A DNA stretch of 64,000 bases. Origin: Paenibacillus sp. DMB20. GTDB lineage: Bacteria; Bacillota; Bacilli; Paenibacillales; Paenibacillaceae. The notes under the pieces were generated by a model. That model did not search any database. It was given only the letters and a program-made list of their open reading frames with translations, and had not been told where the DNA came from. Location of the stretch: positions 1-64,000 of the forward strand of contig NZ_LAZU01000039.1 in the NCBI RefSeq assembly GCF_000987955.1. The letters run 5' to 3'. The position numbers and the translations under genes are program-made. Positions 26,652-35,713 of the stretch are shown one piece after another. Numbering within the stretch: position 1 is the stretch's first letter; every line of letters begins with the position of its first letter.

Positions 26652-27562
26652 GCTACCGGGGAAGCTGGGCCCGGCGGGGCGAATGGCTGGAATTGACGCC
26701 AGGAAAAGCACTCACCGGCTTGACGGATCGGGACGAAGCCACGGACAAGTGGCTGACGGATACCGTTTTCATGCCGGAAAAGCTGGCGAAAAAGCTTCGT
26801 CATAACGGAGGAATCCAGTGGAGGGGGGATCGGCTGCGGCTGTCCCTCTTTCCTTCCAGAGAAGCGGGAATCGAGCCGATATGGGCCGAATTGGATGTTC
26901 TGTACGAGGATGACTTCTGCCTGGTGGTGAACAAGCCGGCGGGGATGGCGGTTCATCCGGACGACCGCGGTAATGAAACGACGCTGAACCATGCGGTCGC
27001 TGCGTATTATGAGGCATCCGGAACGGAGGCCGCCGTACGGCATATCCATAGGCTGGACAAAGATACGACAGGGCCCGTGCTCTACGCCAAGAACGAGTAT
27101 GCCCAGCTCAAGCTGGACGAGGCGATGAGAAAAAAAGAGATCGTCCGGATCTACGCGGCGCTGGTTCAGGGCCGGGTATCGCCCGACCTGAAGGTTATCG
27201 ATCTGCCGATTGGCAGGGATCGGCACCACGCCCAACGGCGCAGGGTTTCCCTGACCGGCCAGCATGCGGTTACCCGGATACTCGATGCGGAGGTTTACCG
27301 GGAGGCAAGTCTTCTGTACCTAAGTTTGGAGACGGGACGGACACATCAGATCCGCGTCCATCTGAGCCACATGGGGCATGCGATTCTGGGTGATTCGCTC
27401 TATGGAGGGTATTCCGTTAGCTTTGACCGCCAGGCGCTGCACGGAGCGCGTCTTTGCTTCGCCCATCCGTTTACGGGGGAAGAGGTGGAGATTGAAGCGC
27501 CGTGGCCGGATGACCTGATCCGGCTGAAAGAGCAAATGGCAAGCAAGCCTTTTCCTCGATAA
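26648..27562 (+). CDS. RluA-family rRNA/tRNA pseudouridine synthase
   Basis: The 304-residue protein has the catalytic aspartate in HRLDKDTTGPVLYAK (about residues 135-149), plus PAGMAVHPDD and the later motif GRTHQIRVHLSHMGHAILGDSLYGG, all typical of RluA/RluC/RluD. An S4-like region precedes it (EKLAKKLRHNGGI). GTG 26648 overlaps the hemL stop by four bases (GTGA), so translation is probably coupled. The modified uridine cannot be told from sequence. Confidence 0.92.
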   Translation: MSYRGSWARRGEWLELTPGKALTGLTDRDEATDKWLTDTVFMPEKLAKKLRHNGGIQWRGDRLRLSLFPSREAGIEPIWAELDVLYEDDFCLVVNKPAGMAVHPDDRGNETTLNHAVAAYYEASGTEAAVRHIHRLDKDTTGPVLYAKNEYAQLKLDEAMRKKEIVRIYAALVQGRVSPDLKVIDLPIGRDRHHAQRRRVSLTGQHAVTRILDAEVYREASLLYLSLETGRTHQIRVHLSHMGHAILGDSLYGGYSVSFDRQALHGARLCFAHPFTGEEVEIEAPWPDDLIRLKEQMASKPFPR

Positions 27563-27580
27563 GGCGTTGTCCATGGTATT

Positions 27581-27656
27581 ATCCCCTTCAAGCAGACACT
27601 CGAGAAAACCTTATGTTACCCATGAGGATCGAGTGGAACTTGAAGGGGATATTTTT
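27581..27656 (+). terminator. Long hairpin between the pseudouridine synthase gene and spoVID
   Basis: ATCCCCTTCAAG (27581-27592) pairs perfectly with CTTGAAGGGGAT (27639-27650). After a small internal loop CACTCGA (27597-27603) pairs with TCGAGTG (27629-27635). ATTTTTATG follows. It resembles a terminator, with an unusually long, bipartite stem. Confidence 0.6.
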
Positions 27657-27822
27657 ATGTATGAAGAACGAAACGGCAAGAACCGCATCGGCTATCCGGT
27701 CCTTGTTCCTCAAAAGAGGCATGCTCACCTATTTTCGGCATATAGATAAAATGAGTGACGACAACGGGCTCATGCCGCGGGACCCGCCGCGGATAGTATA
27801 TGCCAAAAAGGAGGACATTCCC

Positions 27823-29220
27823 GTGTTCGACCAGTCCTACGGATTGCGGTTTGATATTTACGAACGAATAATTTTAGCGGAAGATCTGCCGGGAATTGAA
27901 GAGCTGGAAGAGGCCGAATTGATCCCGCATATCCAGGTTATCAGTCAGGAAGAGCAGGCGACGCTTCGGGGTCATCTGCTTTTGGCGGGCCTGTATAAAG
28001 GCGATACCGAAGAGGGAGAATCCGAGCCTCTGGAGCATTGGATACCTGTGGAAATCACCGTTCCGCTGAACCGGGTGACATCGCTTGAGGACATTGCGGT
28101 GGAAATCGAAAACTTTGATGTGGATCTTCTCTCAAAGCGAAGCCTGAACATTACCGGCGTGCTATCCCTAAAAGGAATTCAGGCAGCCGTTCAGGAAGCG
28201 TCGGACGGAGCATGGAATGATGAGGAAATCACGGTGGTACATGCTCCCGACATGCCTTCGGAAGACCATGCCGATTTTCGGGAAGCGGACCGACAGACGG
28301 CAGAACCTCAGGCTGAAACGGGGCAGGCCTTTGGTCACCAGGAGGCATTCGATAGCGGCTCCGCGACGGTCCAGGCAGCCGGTTACGTGTTCCAGCCTCC
28401 TGCCGATCCGGCATACCCGGATGAAAAGCCGGTGCCTGCAGACGGATTCAACGCTGCATACGGGAATAATGTCGAAGCTGCCGCCCCATACGGCGCATAT
28501 GAATCCGTGACGGAGTTACATAGGGACCCGTTTGCGCAAGCAGGACAGCCCGCCGATACCGATGCGGTCGAAGAGCCCTTTACGGTTCAGGCTCAAAGCG
28601 GTTCGGAACCGTCGAACCCGAATGTATGGAACTTCGAGCGTGCACCGGAGACGCAGAATGAAGAGCCTGTCCATGAATCCGGCATTTTCCCAGGGATTGC
28701 TACCGAGCGTCAGGATGAGGAGGCACCGGCGCATTCCTCCGTACCGGAGACATCGGTTATCGAACCGCTAGAGACCTATGCCGAGGCGGAGGCCCTTCAG
28801 GAGGAGGTTTCCGCGGAAGAGACTGCCTTGCAAGAGGAGCCTTTGGCAAAACCGGAGCTAAAGGTTGCTTTTTCGAGCAAAAACAGCACCGTCAACAATA
28901 CCGGAGGCGTGGGATTCTCCTCCCTTTTACAGTCCAGCCGGACAGTTCAAGAGCAGGAAGCCGCCATCCGCGAGGAGGAGGAGCCTAAAGAAGAAACGGC
29001 TGAGCCAGCCGCTGCGGAAGACGTGCAGTGGAAATCGCTGTTTCTTGGCGGCCGCCAGGAGGATACCCCTTTCCGCAAGGTGAGGCTGTGCATTGTCCAA
29101 CGGGAAGAGACGCTGGAGGCCATCGCGGAGAGGTACCAGCTTAGTCCGCGGGAACTGCTTCTTTATAACCGTTTGTCGGACCAAAGCGTGGAGGAAGGCC
29201 AGATATTGTACATCCCCTGA
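27823..29220 (+). CDS. spoVID: SpoVID-like spore coat morphogenetic protein (LysM)
   Basis: I start at GTG 27823, 9 nt after AAAAGGAGG (27807-27813); upstream in-frame codons are open but lack a ribosome site. The N-terminus FDQSYGLRFDIYERIILAED matches the SpoVID coat-encasement domain. The middle (about 140-400) is acidic, proline/glutamate-rich and of low complexity. The C-terminal 45 residues form a LysM domain (IVQREETLEAIAERYQLSPRE). SpoVID localises to the mother-cell side of the forespore, drives coat encasement and binds SafA. At 465 aa it is shorter than B. subtilis SpoVID (575). The position after hemL is conserved; ysxE, next to it in B. subtilis, is absent. Confidence 0.88.
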   Translation: MFDQSYGLRFDIYERIILAEDLPGIEELEEAELIPHIQVISQEEQATLRGHLLLAGLYKGDTEEGESEPLEHWIPVEITVPLNRVTSLEDIAVEIENFDVDLLSKRSLNITGVLSLKGIQAAVQEASDGAWNDEEITVVHAPDMPSEDHADFREADRQTAEPQAETGQAFGHQEAFDSGSATVQAAGYVFQPPADPAYPDEKPVPADGFNAAYGNNVEAAAPYGAYESVTELHRDPFAQAGQPADTDAVEEPFTVQAQSGSEPSNPNVWNFERAPETQNEEPVHESGIFPGIATERQDEEAPAHSSVPETSVIEPLETYAEAEALQEEVSAEETALQEEPLAKPELKVAFSSKNSTVNNTGGVGFSSLLQSSRTVQEQEAAIREEEEPKEETAEPAAAEDVQWKSLFLGGRQEDTPFRKVRLCIVQREETLEAIAERYQLSPRELLLYNRLSDQSVEEGQILYIP

Positions 29221-29261
29221 CCATTGCCCTCATCATGGCGCATCTAAAGGGTTGATCCATG

Positions 29262-29289
29262 ACCGCACATCAAGGATGTGCGGTTTTTG
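29262..29289 (+). terminator. Terminator of spoVID
   Basis: ACCGCACAT/ATGTGCGGT, 9-bp stem with a CAAG loop, then TTTTT. Confidence 0.85.
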
Positions 29290-29331
29290 CTTTGGAAATA
29301 CAACAATTCCTTCGCGTTATGGCTCGAAATA

Positions 29332-29360
29332 TTGACTATGGTCAGCAAGAAGGTTATAGT
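29332..29360 (+). promoter_or_regulatory. Promoter of the valS T-box transcript
   Basis: TTGACT (29332-29337), 17-bp spacer, TATAGT (29355-29360). Confidence 0.75.
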
Positions 29361-29379
29361 TGTCTATAGTCATCACAGA

Positions 29380-29720
29380 AAAAGCGGAATACAATAAAGG
29401 AAATTACCAACCAACAACGAAGAACGGGAAGAGTAGGAAGAGATGGCCTTCAGAGAGCGGAATTGCAGCGCTGAGAGATTCCGCAGGAACCAGCTTGCGA
29501 AAAGTCGCCCCGGAGTTGCCTGCTTGAGCTTTGCACGTACTTTTAGGGTGTAAGTTAGAGCATGCCGGCTGCAGCCGTTACCTGTATAAAGTGTCGCATC
29601 GCTTGATCGATTTGAGATGGGCGTTCAGCCGGAACGGCGAGAAAGATCAAACGCTGCGAAACAAAGGTGGTACCGCGAGAGAACTAAAGCCTTTCGTCCT
29701 TTGAGGACGAAGGGCTTTTT
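29380..29720 (+). promoter_or_regulatory. T-box riboswitch leader of valS
   Basis: The T-box core AAAGGTGGTACCGCG is at 29663-29677 and the intrinsic terminator AAGCCTTTCGTCC/GGACGAAGGGCTT with a T-run at 29687-29718. Stem I starts near AGAGTAGGAAGAG (AGTA element about 29432). A candidate specifier GTC (Val) is at 29504-29506 after GCGAAAA. Uncharged tRNA-Val would prevent termination. T-box identity is certain; the specifier is tentative. Confidence 0.92.
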
Positions 29721-29725
29721 TTGAT

Positions 29726-29833
29726 GATATAGGGATGCATAACATCTTCCGACTGCTTCCCTGTATCGCAAGAGAAACTTATTCTGCTGCATGCGGTCCG
29801 TCCTCTTTGGGGTACGACGATAGACGTTTTTCT
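29726..29833 (+). repeat. Structured interspersed repeat, copy A (diverged)
   Basis: First of two tandem copies between the valS T-box terminator and valS. Outer stem GATATAGGGA/TCCCTGTATC, then AAGAGAAAC pairing with GTTTTTCTT at the end, with an inner hairpin CTC/GGG. It aligns over its whole length with copies B and C but with many substitutions. Confidence 0.8.
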
Positions 29834-29835
29834 TT

Positions 29836-29946
29836 AGATATCAGAAAGCATAAACTTCGAAGCATGGACCTTCCTGATACCGCAAGAAAAACTCCCGCTA
29901 AATGCGGTCTGTCTTCTGAGAAAGTACGTCGATAGACGTTTTTCTT
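29836..29946 (+). repeat. Structured interspersed repeat, copy B
   Basis: Stem TATCAG/CTGATA, then AAGAAAAAC/GTTTTTCTT enclosing GTCTGTC/GATAGAC and the hairpin TTC-TGA-GAA. The last 66 nt differ from copy C at only two positions. It lies directly after copy A in the 5' untranslated region of valS. Confidence 0.85.
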
Positions 29947-30037
29947 GTTGCCGGCCACAAACGAAAGTTCTTACGGTTAAAAACGGCTAAAACCATTCTG
30001 TATGGCAATGCTTACTAAGTAACGGAGGTAAGAGATT

Positions 30038-32704
30038 ATGGAACACAAGGAAAACCAGACCCCGGCTCAAATGCCGACAACGTACGACCCCAAAGCGGCG
30101 GAGCAGAAATGGTACTCGTACTGGAAAGAGGGAGGCTTTTTCAAAGCGGGACAGCGTCCCGATGCCGAGCCCTTCACCATTGTCATTCCGCCGCCGAATG
30201 TCACCGGCATGCTTCATATCGGACATACGCTGGACTTCACCCTTCAGGATATCCTGATTCGCGTAAAACGGATGCAGGGTTATGACGCGCTGTGGCTGCC
30301 GGGCTCCGACCATGCGGGAATTGCCACGCAGACGAAGGTGGAGCAGAAACTGCGCGAGCAGGGCATCACCCGCTACGATCTCGGAAGAGAAAAATTCCTG
30401 GAGAAAGTGTGGGAGTGGAAAGAACAATACGCGAATACGATCCGGGATCAGTGGGCCAAAATGGGACTTTCCCTGGATTACTCCCGTGAGCGGTTTACGC
30501 TGGATGAGGGGTTGTCCAAGGCGGTTCGCGAGGTTTTCGTCAAGCTTTACGAAAAGGGCCTGATCTACCGCGGAAAATATATTATTAACTGGGATCCGGC
30601 CGCCCGCACGGCATTATCCGACATCGAAGTCGAATACAAGGAAATCCAGGGCCACCTTTATCATTTAAGCTATCCGCTTAAGGATGGAAGCGGCAGCATT
30701 ACCGTAGCCACCACCCGTCCGGAAACGATGCTCGGCGATACGGCCGTGGCCGTTCACCCGGAGGATGAACGGTATAAGGACATGATCGGCAAAACGCTGG
30801 TTCTCCCGATCGTCGGCCGCGAAATACCGGTTATTGCCGACGAGTACGTCGAGAAGGACTTCGGCAGCGGCGCCGTAAAAATTACCCCGGCCCATGACCC
30901 TAACGATTTTGAAATGGGCCTGCGCCATAACCTGCCGCAAATTACCGTGATGGATGAAACCGGTACGATGAACGGCTATGCCGGGAAATACGAGGGACTG
31001 GACCGCAGCGAGTGCCGGAAGCAGATCGTGAACGATCTGAAAGAATCCGGCGTGTTGATTAAAATCGAGGACCATGTCCACCAGGTGGGTCACAGCGAAC
31101 GGAGCGGCGCCGTTGTTGAGCCGTATTTGTCCACCCAGTGGTTCGTAAAAATGAAGCCCCTCGCGGAAAGAGCGATCGAAGCGCAAAAATCCGGCGAAGG
31201 CGTCAATTTCGTACCGGAGCGTTTCGAGAAAACGTATCTTCAATGGATCGAAAACGTACGCGACTGGTGCATTTCCCGCCAGCTTTGGTGGGGACATCGC
31301 ATTCCGGCCTGGTACTGCGGCGAGTGCGGAGAAATGCACGTGTCCCATAATGAAGTGAATGCATGCTCCAAGTGCGGAAGCACGAACCTCAAGCAGGACG
31401 AGGATGTTTTGGACACCTGGTTCAGCTCGGGGCTGTGGCCGTTCTCCACGCTGGGCTGGCCGGACCAGACCGAAGATCTTAAACGCTACTACCCGACGAA
31501 TGTTCTGGTTACGGGATATGACATTATTTATTTCTGGGTAGCGCGGATGATCTTTACGGCACTCGAATTTACGGGCGAAAAACCGTTTAAGGATGTGCTC
31601 ATGCACGGGCTTGTTCGCGATGCCGACGGCAAGAAAATGTCAAAATCGCTCGGGAACGGCGTGGATCCTCTGGAAGTTATCGAGAAGTACGGTACGGACG
31701 CCATGCGTTATATGATCTCCACAGGCAGCACGCCGGGCCAAGACCTCCGTTTCCGTTGGGAAAAGGTGGAGCAGGCGCGGAACTTTGCGAATAAAATCTG
31801 GAACGCATCGCGATTTGCGTTAATGAATCTGGAGGGCTTTAAACATAGCGATATCGATATCACCGGTGATCTCGGTACCGCCGATCGCTGGATTCTGCAT
31901 CGCCTGAACGAAACTTCACGGGATATTACGCGTCTAATTGATGCGTATGAATTTGGCGAAACGGGTCGATTGCTCTACAATTTCATCTGGGATGACCTGT
32001 GCGACTGGTACATCGAGTTCGCCAAACTTGCGCTTTACGGGGAAGATGAGGCAGCCAAGAAAAATACCCAGTCGGTCCTCGTCTACGTCCTGGATCGCAC
32101 GATGCGCCTGATTCATCCGTTCATGCCGTTTATCTCCGAGGAAATTTGGCAGCACTTGCCTCATGAAGGCGAAACGGTCATGCTGGCTTCCTGGCCGGCT
32201 TACGATCCTTCTTTGGAAAACAAAGAGGCCGTAGCCGAAATGGAAATGCTTATGGACGTTATCCGTGCAGTCCGTAATATCCGGGCGGAAGTGAATGTGC
32301 CGATGAGCAAAAAAATCGAGCTTAAACTTAAAGCATCCGACGAGCAGGTACTCAAAATCGTGGAACGGAACGCGGATTACATCCGCCGGTTCTGCAATAC
32401 CTCCGAGTATACGGCAGGGCTTGAACTGGAAACGCCGGAGAAAGCGATGACCGCCATCGTGACGGGAGCCGAGCTTTATCTGCCTCTGGCCGGGCTGATT
32501 GACATTGACCAGGAGATTGCCCGACTGGAAAAAGAGTTACAGCACCTGAACAGCGAAGTTGAACGTGTAGAGAAAAAGCTGAGCAACCAAGGGTTTGTTG
32601 CCAAAGCCCCTGCCAAGGTCATCGAGGAAGAGAAAGCCAAGCAGGCCGATTATACGGATAAACGGAACAAAGTCATTGCCCGGATTGAAGAGTTAAAAGG
32701 ATAA
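30038..32704 (+). CDS. valS: Valyl-tRNA synthetase
   Basis: The 888-residue class I synthetase has the HIGH motif PPNVTGMLHIGHTLDFT (about residues 48-64), the editing (CP1) domain including TTRPETMLGDTAVAVHP, the WCISRQLWWGHRIP segment, a zinc-type CGECGEMH...CSKCGS region, KMSKS in GKKMSKSLGNG (about 530), an anticodon-binding domain and a C-terminal coiled coil (about 825-885). AACGGAGGTAAGAG precedes the ATG. Expression is controlled by the upstream T-box. folC follows after 31 nt. Confidence 0.98.
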   Translation: MEHKENQTPAQMPTTYDPKAAEQKWYSYWKEGGFFKAGQRPDAEPFTIVIPPPNVTGMLHIGHTLDFTLQDILIRVKRMQGYDALWLPGSDHAGIATQTKVEQKLREQGITRYDLGREKFLEKVWEWKEQYANTIRDQWAKMGLSLDYSRERFTLDEGLSKAVREVFVKLYEKGLIYRGKYIINWDPAARTALSDIEVEYKEIQGHLYHLSYPLKDGSGSITVATTRPETMLGDTAVAVHPEDERYKDMIGKTLVLPIVGREIPVIADEYVEKDFGSGAVKITPAHDPNDFEMGLRHNLPQITVMDETGTMNGYAGKYEGLDRSECRKQIVNDLKESGVLIKIEDHVHQVGHSERSGAVVEPYLSTQWFVKMKPLAERAIEAQKSGEGVNFVPERFEKTYLQWIENVRDWCISRQLWWGHRIPAWYCGECGEMHVSHNEVNACSKCGSTNLKQDEDVLDTWFSSGLWPFSTLGWPDQTEDLKRYYPTNVLVTGYDIIYFWVARMIFTALEFTGEKPFKDVLMHGLVRDADGKKMSKSLGNGVDPLEVIEKYGTDAMRYMISTGSTPGQDLRFRWEKVEQARNFANKIWNASRFALMNLEGFKHSDIDITGDLGTADRWILHRLNETSRDITRLIDAYEFGETGRLLYNFIWDDLCDWYIEFAKLALYGEDEAAKKNTQSVLVYVLDRTMRLIHPFMPFISEEIWQHLPHEGETVMLASWPAYDPSLENKEAVAEMEMLMDVIRAVRNIRAEVNVPMSKKIELKLKASDEQVLKIVERNADYIRRFCNTSEYTAGLELETPEKAMTAIVTGAELYLPLAGLIDIDQEIARLEKELQHLNSEVERVEKKLSNQGFVAKAPAKVIEEEKAKQADYTDKRNKVIARIEELKG

Positions 32705-32735
32705 ACCCTAGAATATTGACCTGAAGGTGAGAAGC

Positions 32736-34112
32736 ATGAGTTACCACAACGGGGCCGGCCAGTCGGCCCCTCTTCAAAGTTACGAAGAGGCCGTGGAATG
32801 GATTAACGGCCTGATCCCATTCGGTATCCGTCCCGGGCTTGACCGGATCAAGGCACTTATGGAGATGCTGGGCAATCCGGAACGCCGGCTGAAGTTTATT
32901 CACGTGGCCGGAACGAACGGCAAGGGCTCGACCTGTGCTTTTCTGACCCGGGTTCTTATACAAAGCGGTTATTCTGTCGGAACCTTCACATCGCCGTATA
33001 TCACGAAATTCACGAATCGGTTTCAATATAACGGTGAGGATATTCCGGAGGAGACCTTGCTGAGGCTTGCCAATCGCTTGTATCCGCTGGTGCAGGAGAT
33101 AGCCGGCGGCGAGCTCGGTTCGCCGACGATGTTCGAAGTATCGACGGCCTTGGCGATTTTGTATTACGCCCAGGAAAGCGTACCGGATGTCGTCGTATGG
33201 GAGACCGGCCTCGGCGGCAGAATGGACGTGACGAATATCGTTCATCCGGTCGTTTCCGTCATTACCAATGTCGGCATGGACCATACGGACATTTTGGGCG
33301 AGACGGTTGCCGAAATCGCCGGGGAGAAGGCTGGCATCATCAAGCCGGGCGTGCCTGTCGTCAGTGCGGTAACCCAGCCGGAAGCGGTGAAGGTTATCAA
33401 GGAGGCCGCAGCCCGGAACCGGTCGACGCTGTACCTGGCCGGGGAGCAGTTTTCCTATCGGCGGCTCGGAGGGGACGAAGAGGGGCAGACGTTCTCTTTT
33501 TCGGGTCCGTTCCGCGAGGCGGAAATACGCATAGGGCTGCAGGGGGAGCACCAGTGCGCGAATGCCGCCTGCGCCATGATGACGCTTGAGGTGCTTCGGC
33601 ATTACATGGCGTTTGTTATCGAGAAAGAGGATTTGAATAAGGGCTTTTTGGAAACGCGCTGGGCCGGCAGGCTGGAGCAGGTAGGCTCCTCCCCCCGAAT
33701 CGTCCTGGACGGGGCCCATAATCCCGAGGGAGCGGAATCCTTGGCCAAAAGCCTCCCGCAAATTTATGAATACCGGAAGCTTAACTTGATGATGGGAATG
33801 CTGGCAAATAAGCATCATGAACCGTATTTGAAGCATATACTGCCTATAGTGGATACGCTTATCCTGACCGAACCGGATTTCCGGAGAAAAATGGACGCCA
33901 ACGCGTTACGGAACATCGTAGAGCAGATAAGGGAGAAATACGCCAAACAAACGCTGCAAATCATCATAGAACCGGATTGGAAAAACGCACTTGAATTGTT
34001 GAAGTCACGGACGGAAGCGGAGGATCTTGGGGTGGTGTCGGGCACGTTATATCTGATAGCCGACGTGCGTTCCAGCCTCCTGGGACTTTCCGATGCTGAA
34101 AAAGGTTGGTGA
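32736..34112 (+). CDS. folC: Dihydrofolate / folylpolyglutamate synthase
   Basis: The 458-residue ATP-dependent ligase of the Mur ligase superfamily adds glutamate to dihydropteroate and folates. Motifs: P-loop HVAGTNGKGST (about 50-60), FTSPYITKFTNRFQ, ETGLGGRMDVTN, MDHTDILG and DGAHNPEGAESLA. ATG 32736 follows GAAGGTGAG; an in-frame GTG at 32727 lies within that ribosome site. The gene overlaps or abuts murC. Confidence 0.96.
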   Translation: MSYHNGAGQSAPLQSYEEAVEWINGLIPFGIRPGLDRIKALMEMLGNPERRLKFIHVAGTNGKGSTCAFLTRVLIQSGYSVGTFTSPYITKFTNRFQYNGEDIPEETLLRLANRLYPLVQEIAGGELGSPTMFEVSTALAILYYAQESVPDVVVWETGLGGRMDVTNIVHPVVSVITNVGMDHTDILGETVAEIAGEKAGIIKPGVPVVSAVTQPEAVKVIKEAAARNRSTLYLAGEQFSYRRLGGDEEGQTFSFSGPFREAEIRIGLQGEHQCANAACAMMTLEVLRHYMAFVIEKEDLNKGFLETRWAGRLEQVGSSPRIVLDGAHNPEGAESLAKSLPQIYEYRKLNLMMGMLANKHHEPYLKHILPIVDTLILTEPDFRRKMDANALRNIVEQIREKYAKQTLQIIIEPDWKNALELLKSRTEAEDLGVVSGTLYLIADVRSSLLGLSDAEKGW

Positions 34113-34119
34113 AAATCTG

Positions 34120-35496
34120 TTGAATACTTCAGAACATGTTCATTTTATCGGAATTGGCGGCTATGGAATGAGCGCCATTGCGCGGGTTATGCTGGAAATG
34201 GGGTATAAGGTCACGGGTTCTGACGTGGCTTCCCAGGAGTTAACGGAAAAGCTGGCAGCCAAAGGCGCCAAAATATATATTGGCCATACGGCGGAACAGG
34301 TGAAGGGAGCGGACCTGGTCGTTTATTCTACCGCATTGTCCAGGGATAATGTGGAACGGCTGGCCGCCGAGGAACTGAACATCCCGGTCCTCCACCGTGC
34401 CCAAATGCTTGCAAGACTGCTGAATGAAAGGAAAGGCGTCGCGGTAGCGGGCGCCCACGGAAAAACGACGACATCGTCCATGATCGCTTTGGTTATGGAA
34501 GAATGCGGCGTCGACCCTACCTTTATTATCGGCGGAGAAATCATGAATGTGGGCACGAATGCCAAGGCAGGGCAGGGGGATTACGTGGTGGCCGAAGCGG
34601 ATGAGAGCGACGGCTCGTTCCTTCAGTACCACCCTTGGCTTGGGATCGTCTTAAACATTGAAGCTGACCATCTTGAGAATTATGACGGTGATTTCAACCG
34701 GCTTAAATCCGCATACGTGCAATTTTTAAGCCAGATTCGGGAAGACGGAACCGCCGTTGTTTGTGCCGATGACGAGAACATCCGTGCCATCCTGCCGGAG
34801 TTGAAAAACAAAGTCACCACGTACGGCATTCATGGAGATGCGGAGTATACCGCCAGTGAGCTGGTGCTTGGAGACCGGCATGTTTCCTTTACGATGTCGC
34901 GCGACGGGCAGGCACTCGGAAAGGTCGAGCTGTCCGTGCCCGGGAAGCATAATGTGTATAATGCCATGGCTACGGTAATCGCCTGTATGAAGGCAGGAGT
35001 GCCATTCGAGGATATAACCAAGGCCATCTTTAAATTCAATGGAGCCAAGCGCCGATTTCAAGTGCTTGGAGAGATTGATGATATACTCGTCATCGATGAC
35101 TACGCCCATCATCCTACCGAGATCGAGGCTACGGTCAGTGCCGCTAAAGCAACAGGGAAGCGGATCATTGCCGTGTTCCAGCCTCAGCGCTATTCCAGAA
35201 CGTTTTTCCTGCTGGACGCGTTCAGCCGTGCTTTCGGCGGAGCCGACGAGGTGATCATTACCGATATTTATTCCCCTGCCGGCGAAAAACAGATCGAAGG
35301 CGTCAGCTCCGCCAAGCTGGTCGAACTGATTATCCGCAACAGCAATGCGGGGGCCCGTTACCTGCCGACCAAAGAGGACGTCTTGAACGATCTCAGAGGA
35401 CGGGTTCAACCGGGCGATCTGGTCTTGACCATGGGAGCCGGAGATATTTGGAAGGTCGGAGCGTCTCTGGCCGACTCCCTCAAAGGCGGCAAATAA
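34120..35496 (+). CDS. murC: UDP-N-acetylmuramate-L-alanine ligase
   Basis: Adds L-alanine to UDP-MurNAc in peptidoglycan precursor synthesis. Motifs: HFIGIGGYGMSAIARVML at the N-terminus, the ATP loop GAHGKTTTSSMIAL (about 109-122), EADESDGSFLQY, NIEADHLENYDG and DDYAHHPTEIEAT. I choose TTG 34120 (AAGGTTGG 9 nt upstream, giving the family-like MNTSEHVHFIGIGG); ATG 34093 is possible and would overlap folC by 20 nt. In B. subtilis a different gene, comC, follows folC. Confidence 0.93.
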   Translation: MNTSEHVHFIGIGGYGMSAIARVMLEMGYKVTGSDVASQELTEKLAAKGAKIYIGHTAEQVKGADLVVYSTALSRDNVERLAAEELNIPVLHRAQMLARLLNERKGVAVAGAHGKTTTSSMIALVMEECGVDPTFIIGGEIMNVGTNAKAGQGDYVVAEADESDGSFLQYHPWLGIVLNIEADHLENYDGDFNRLKSAYVQFLSQIREDGTAVVCADDENIRAILPELKNKVTTYGIHGDAEYTASELVLGDRHVSFTMSRDGQALGKVELSVPGKHNVYNAMATVIACMKAGVPFEDITKAIFKFNGAKRRFQVLGEIDDILVIDDYAHHPTEIEATVSAAKATGKRIIAVFQPQRYSRTFFLLDAFSRAFGGADEVIITDIYSPAGEKQIEGVSSAKLVELIIRNSNAGARYLPTKEDVLNDLRGRVQPGDLVLTMGAGDIWKVGASLADSLKGGK

Positions 35497-35538
35497 TTTA
35501 CGCCGATGTTGATCCTGCTTGAATATTCGTTATAATCG

Positions 35539-35587
35539 AACCACCCGCGATCCTTGAACTCTTCAGGGAGCCGGGTGGTTTTTTTGC
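35539..35587 (+). terminator. Terminator of murC
   Basis: AACCACCCG/CGGGTGGTT stem with a 24-nt loop, then seven Ts. Confidence 0.85.
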
Positions 35588-35713
35588 GAAAAACGCCTTC
35601 ATCTTCTTATAGGACGGAGGAGTTTTTGCTTGTTTGTCAGCTTCCGTTCATAACTTGTCTGCGTCCTACATATAGGTAGTTGTAGAAGAGGAACGAGCGA
35701 GGTGGACGGACGG

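Noticed and set aside
29735..29935. 66-codon plus-strand frame between the valS T-box and valS
   Set aside because: Lies within the structured repeat copies A and B; no ribosome site, and the sequence is constrained by stems rather than codons.
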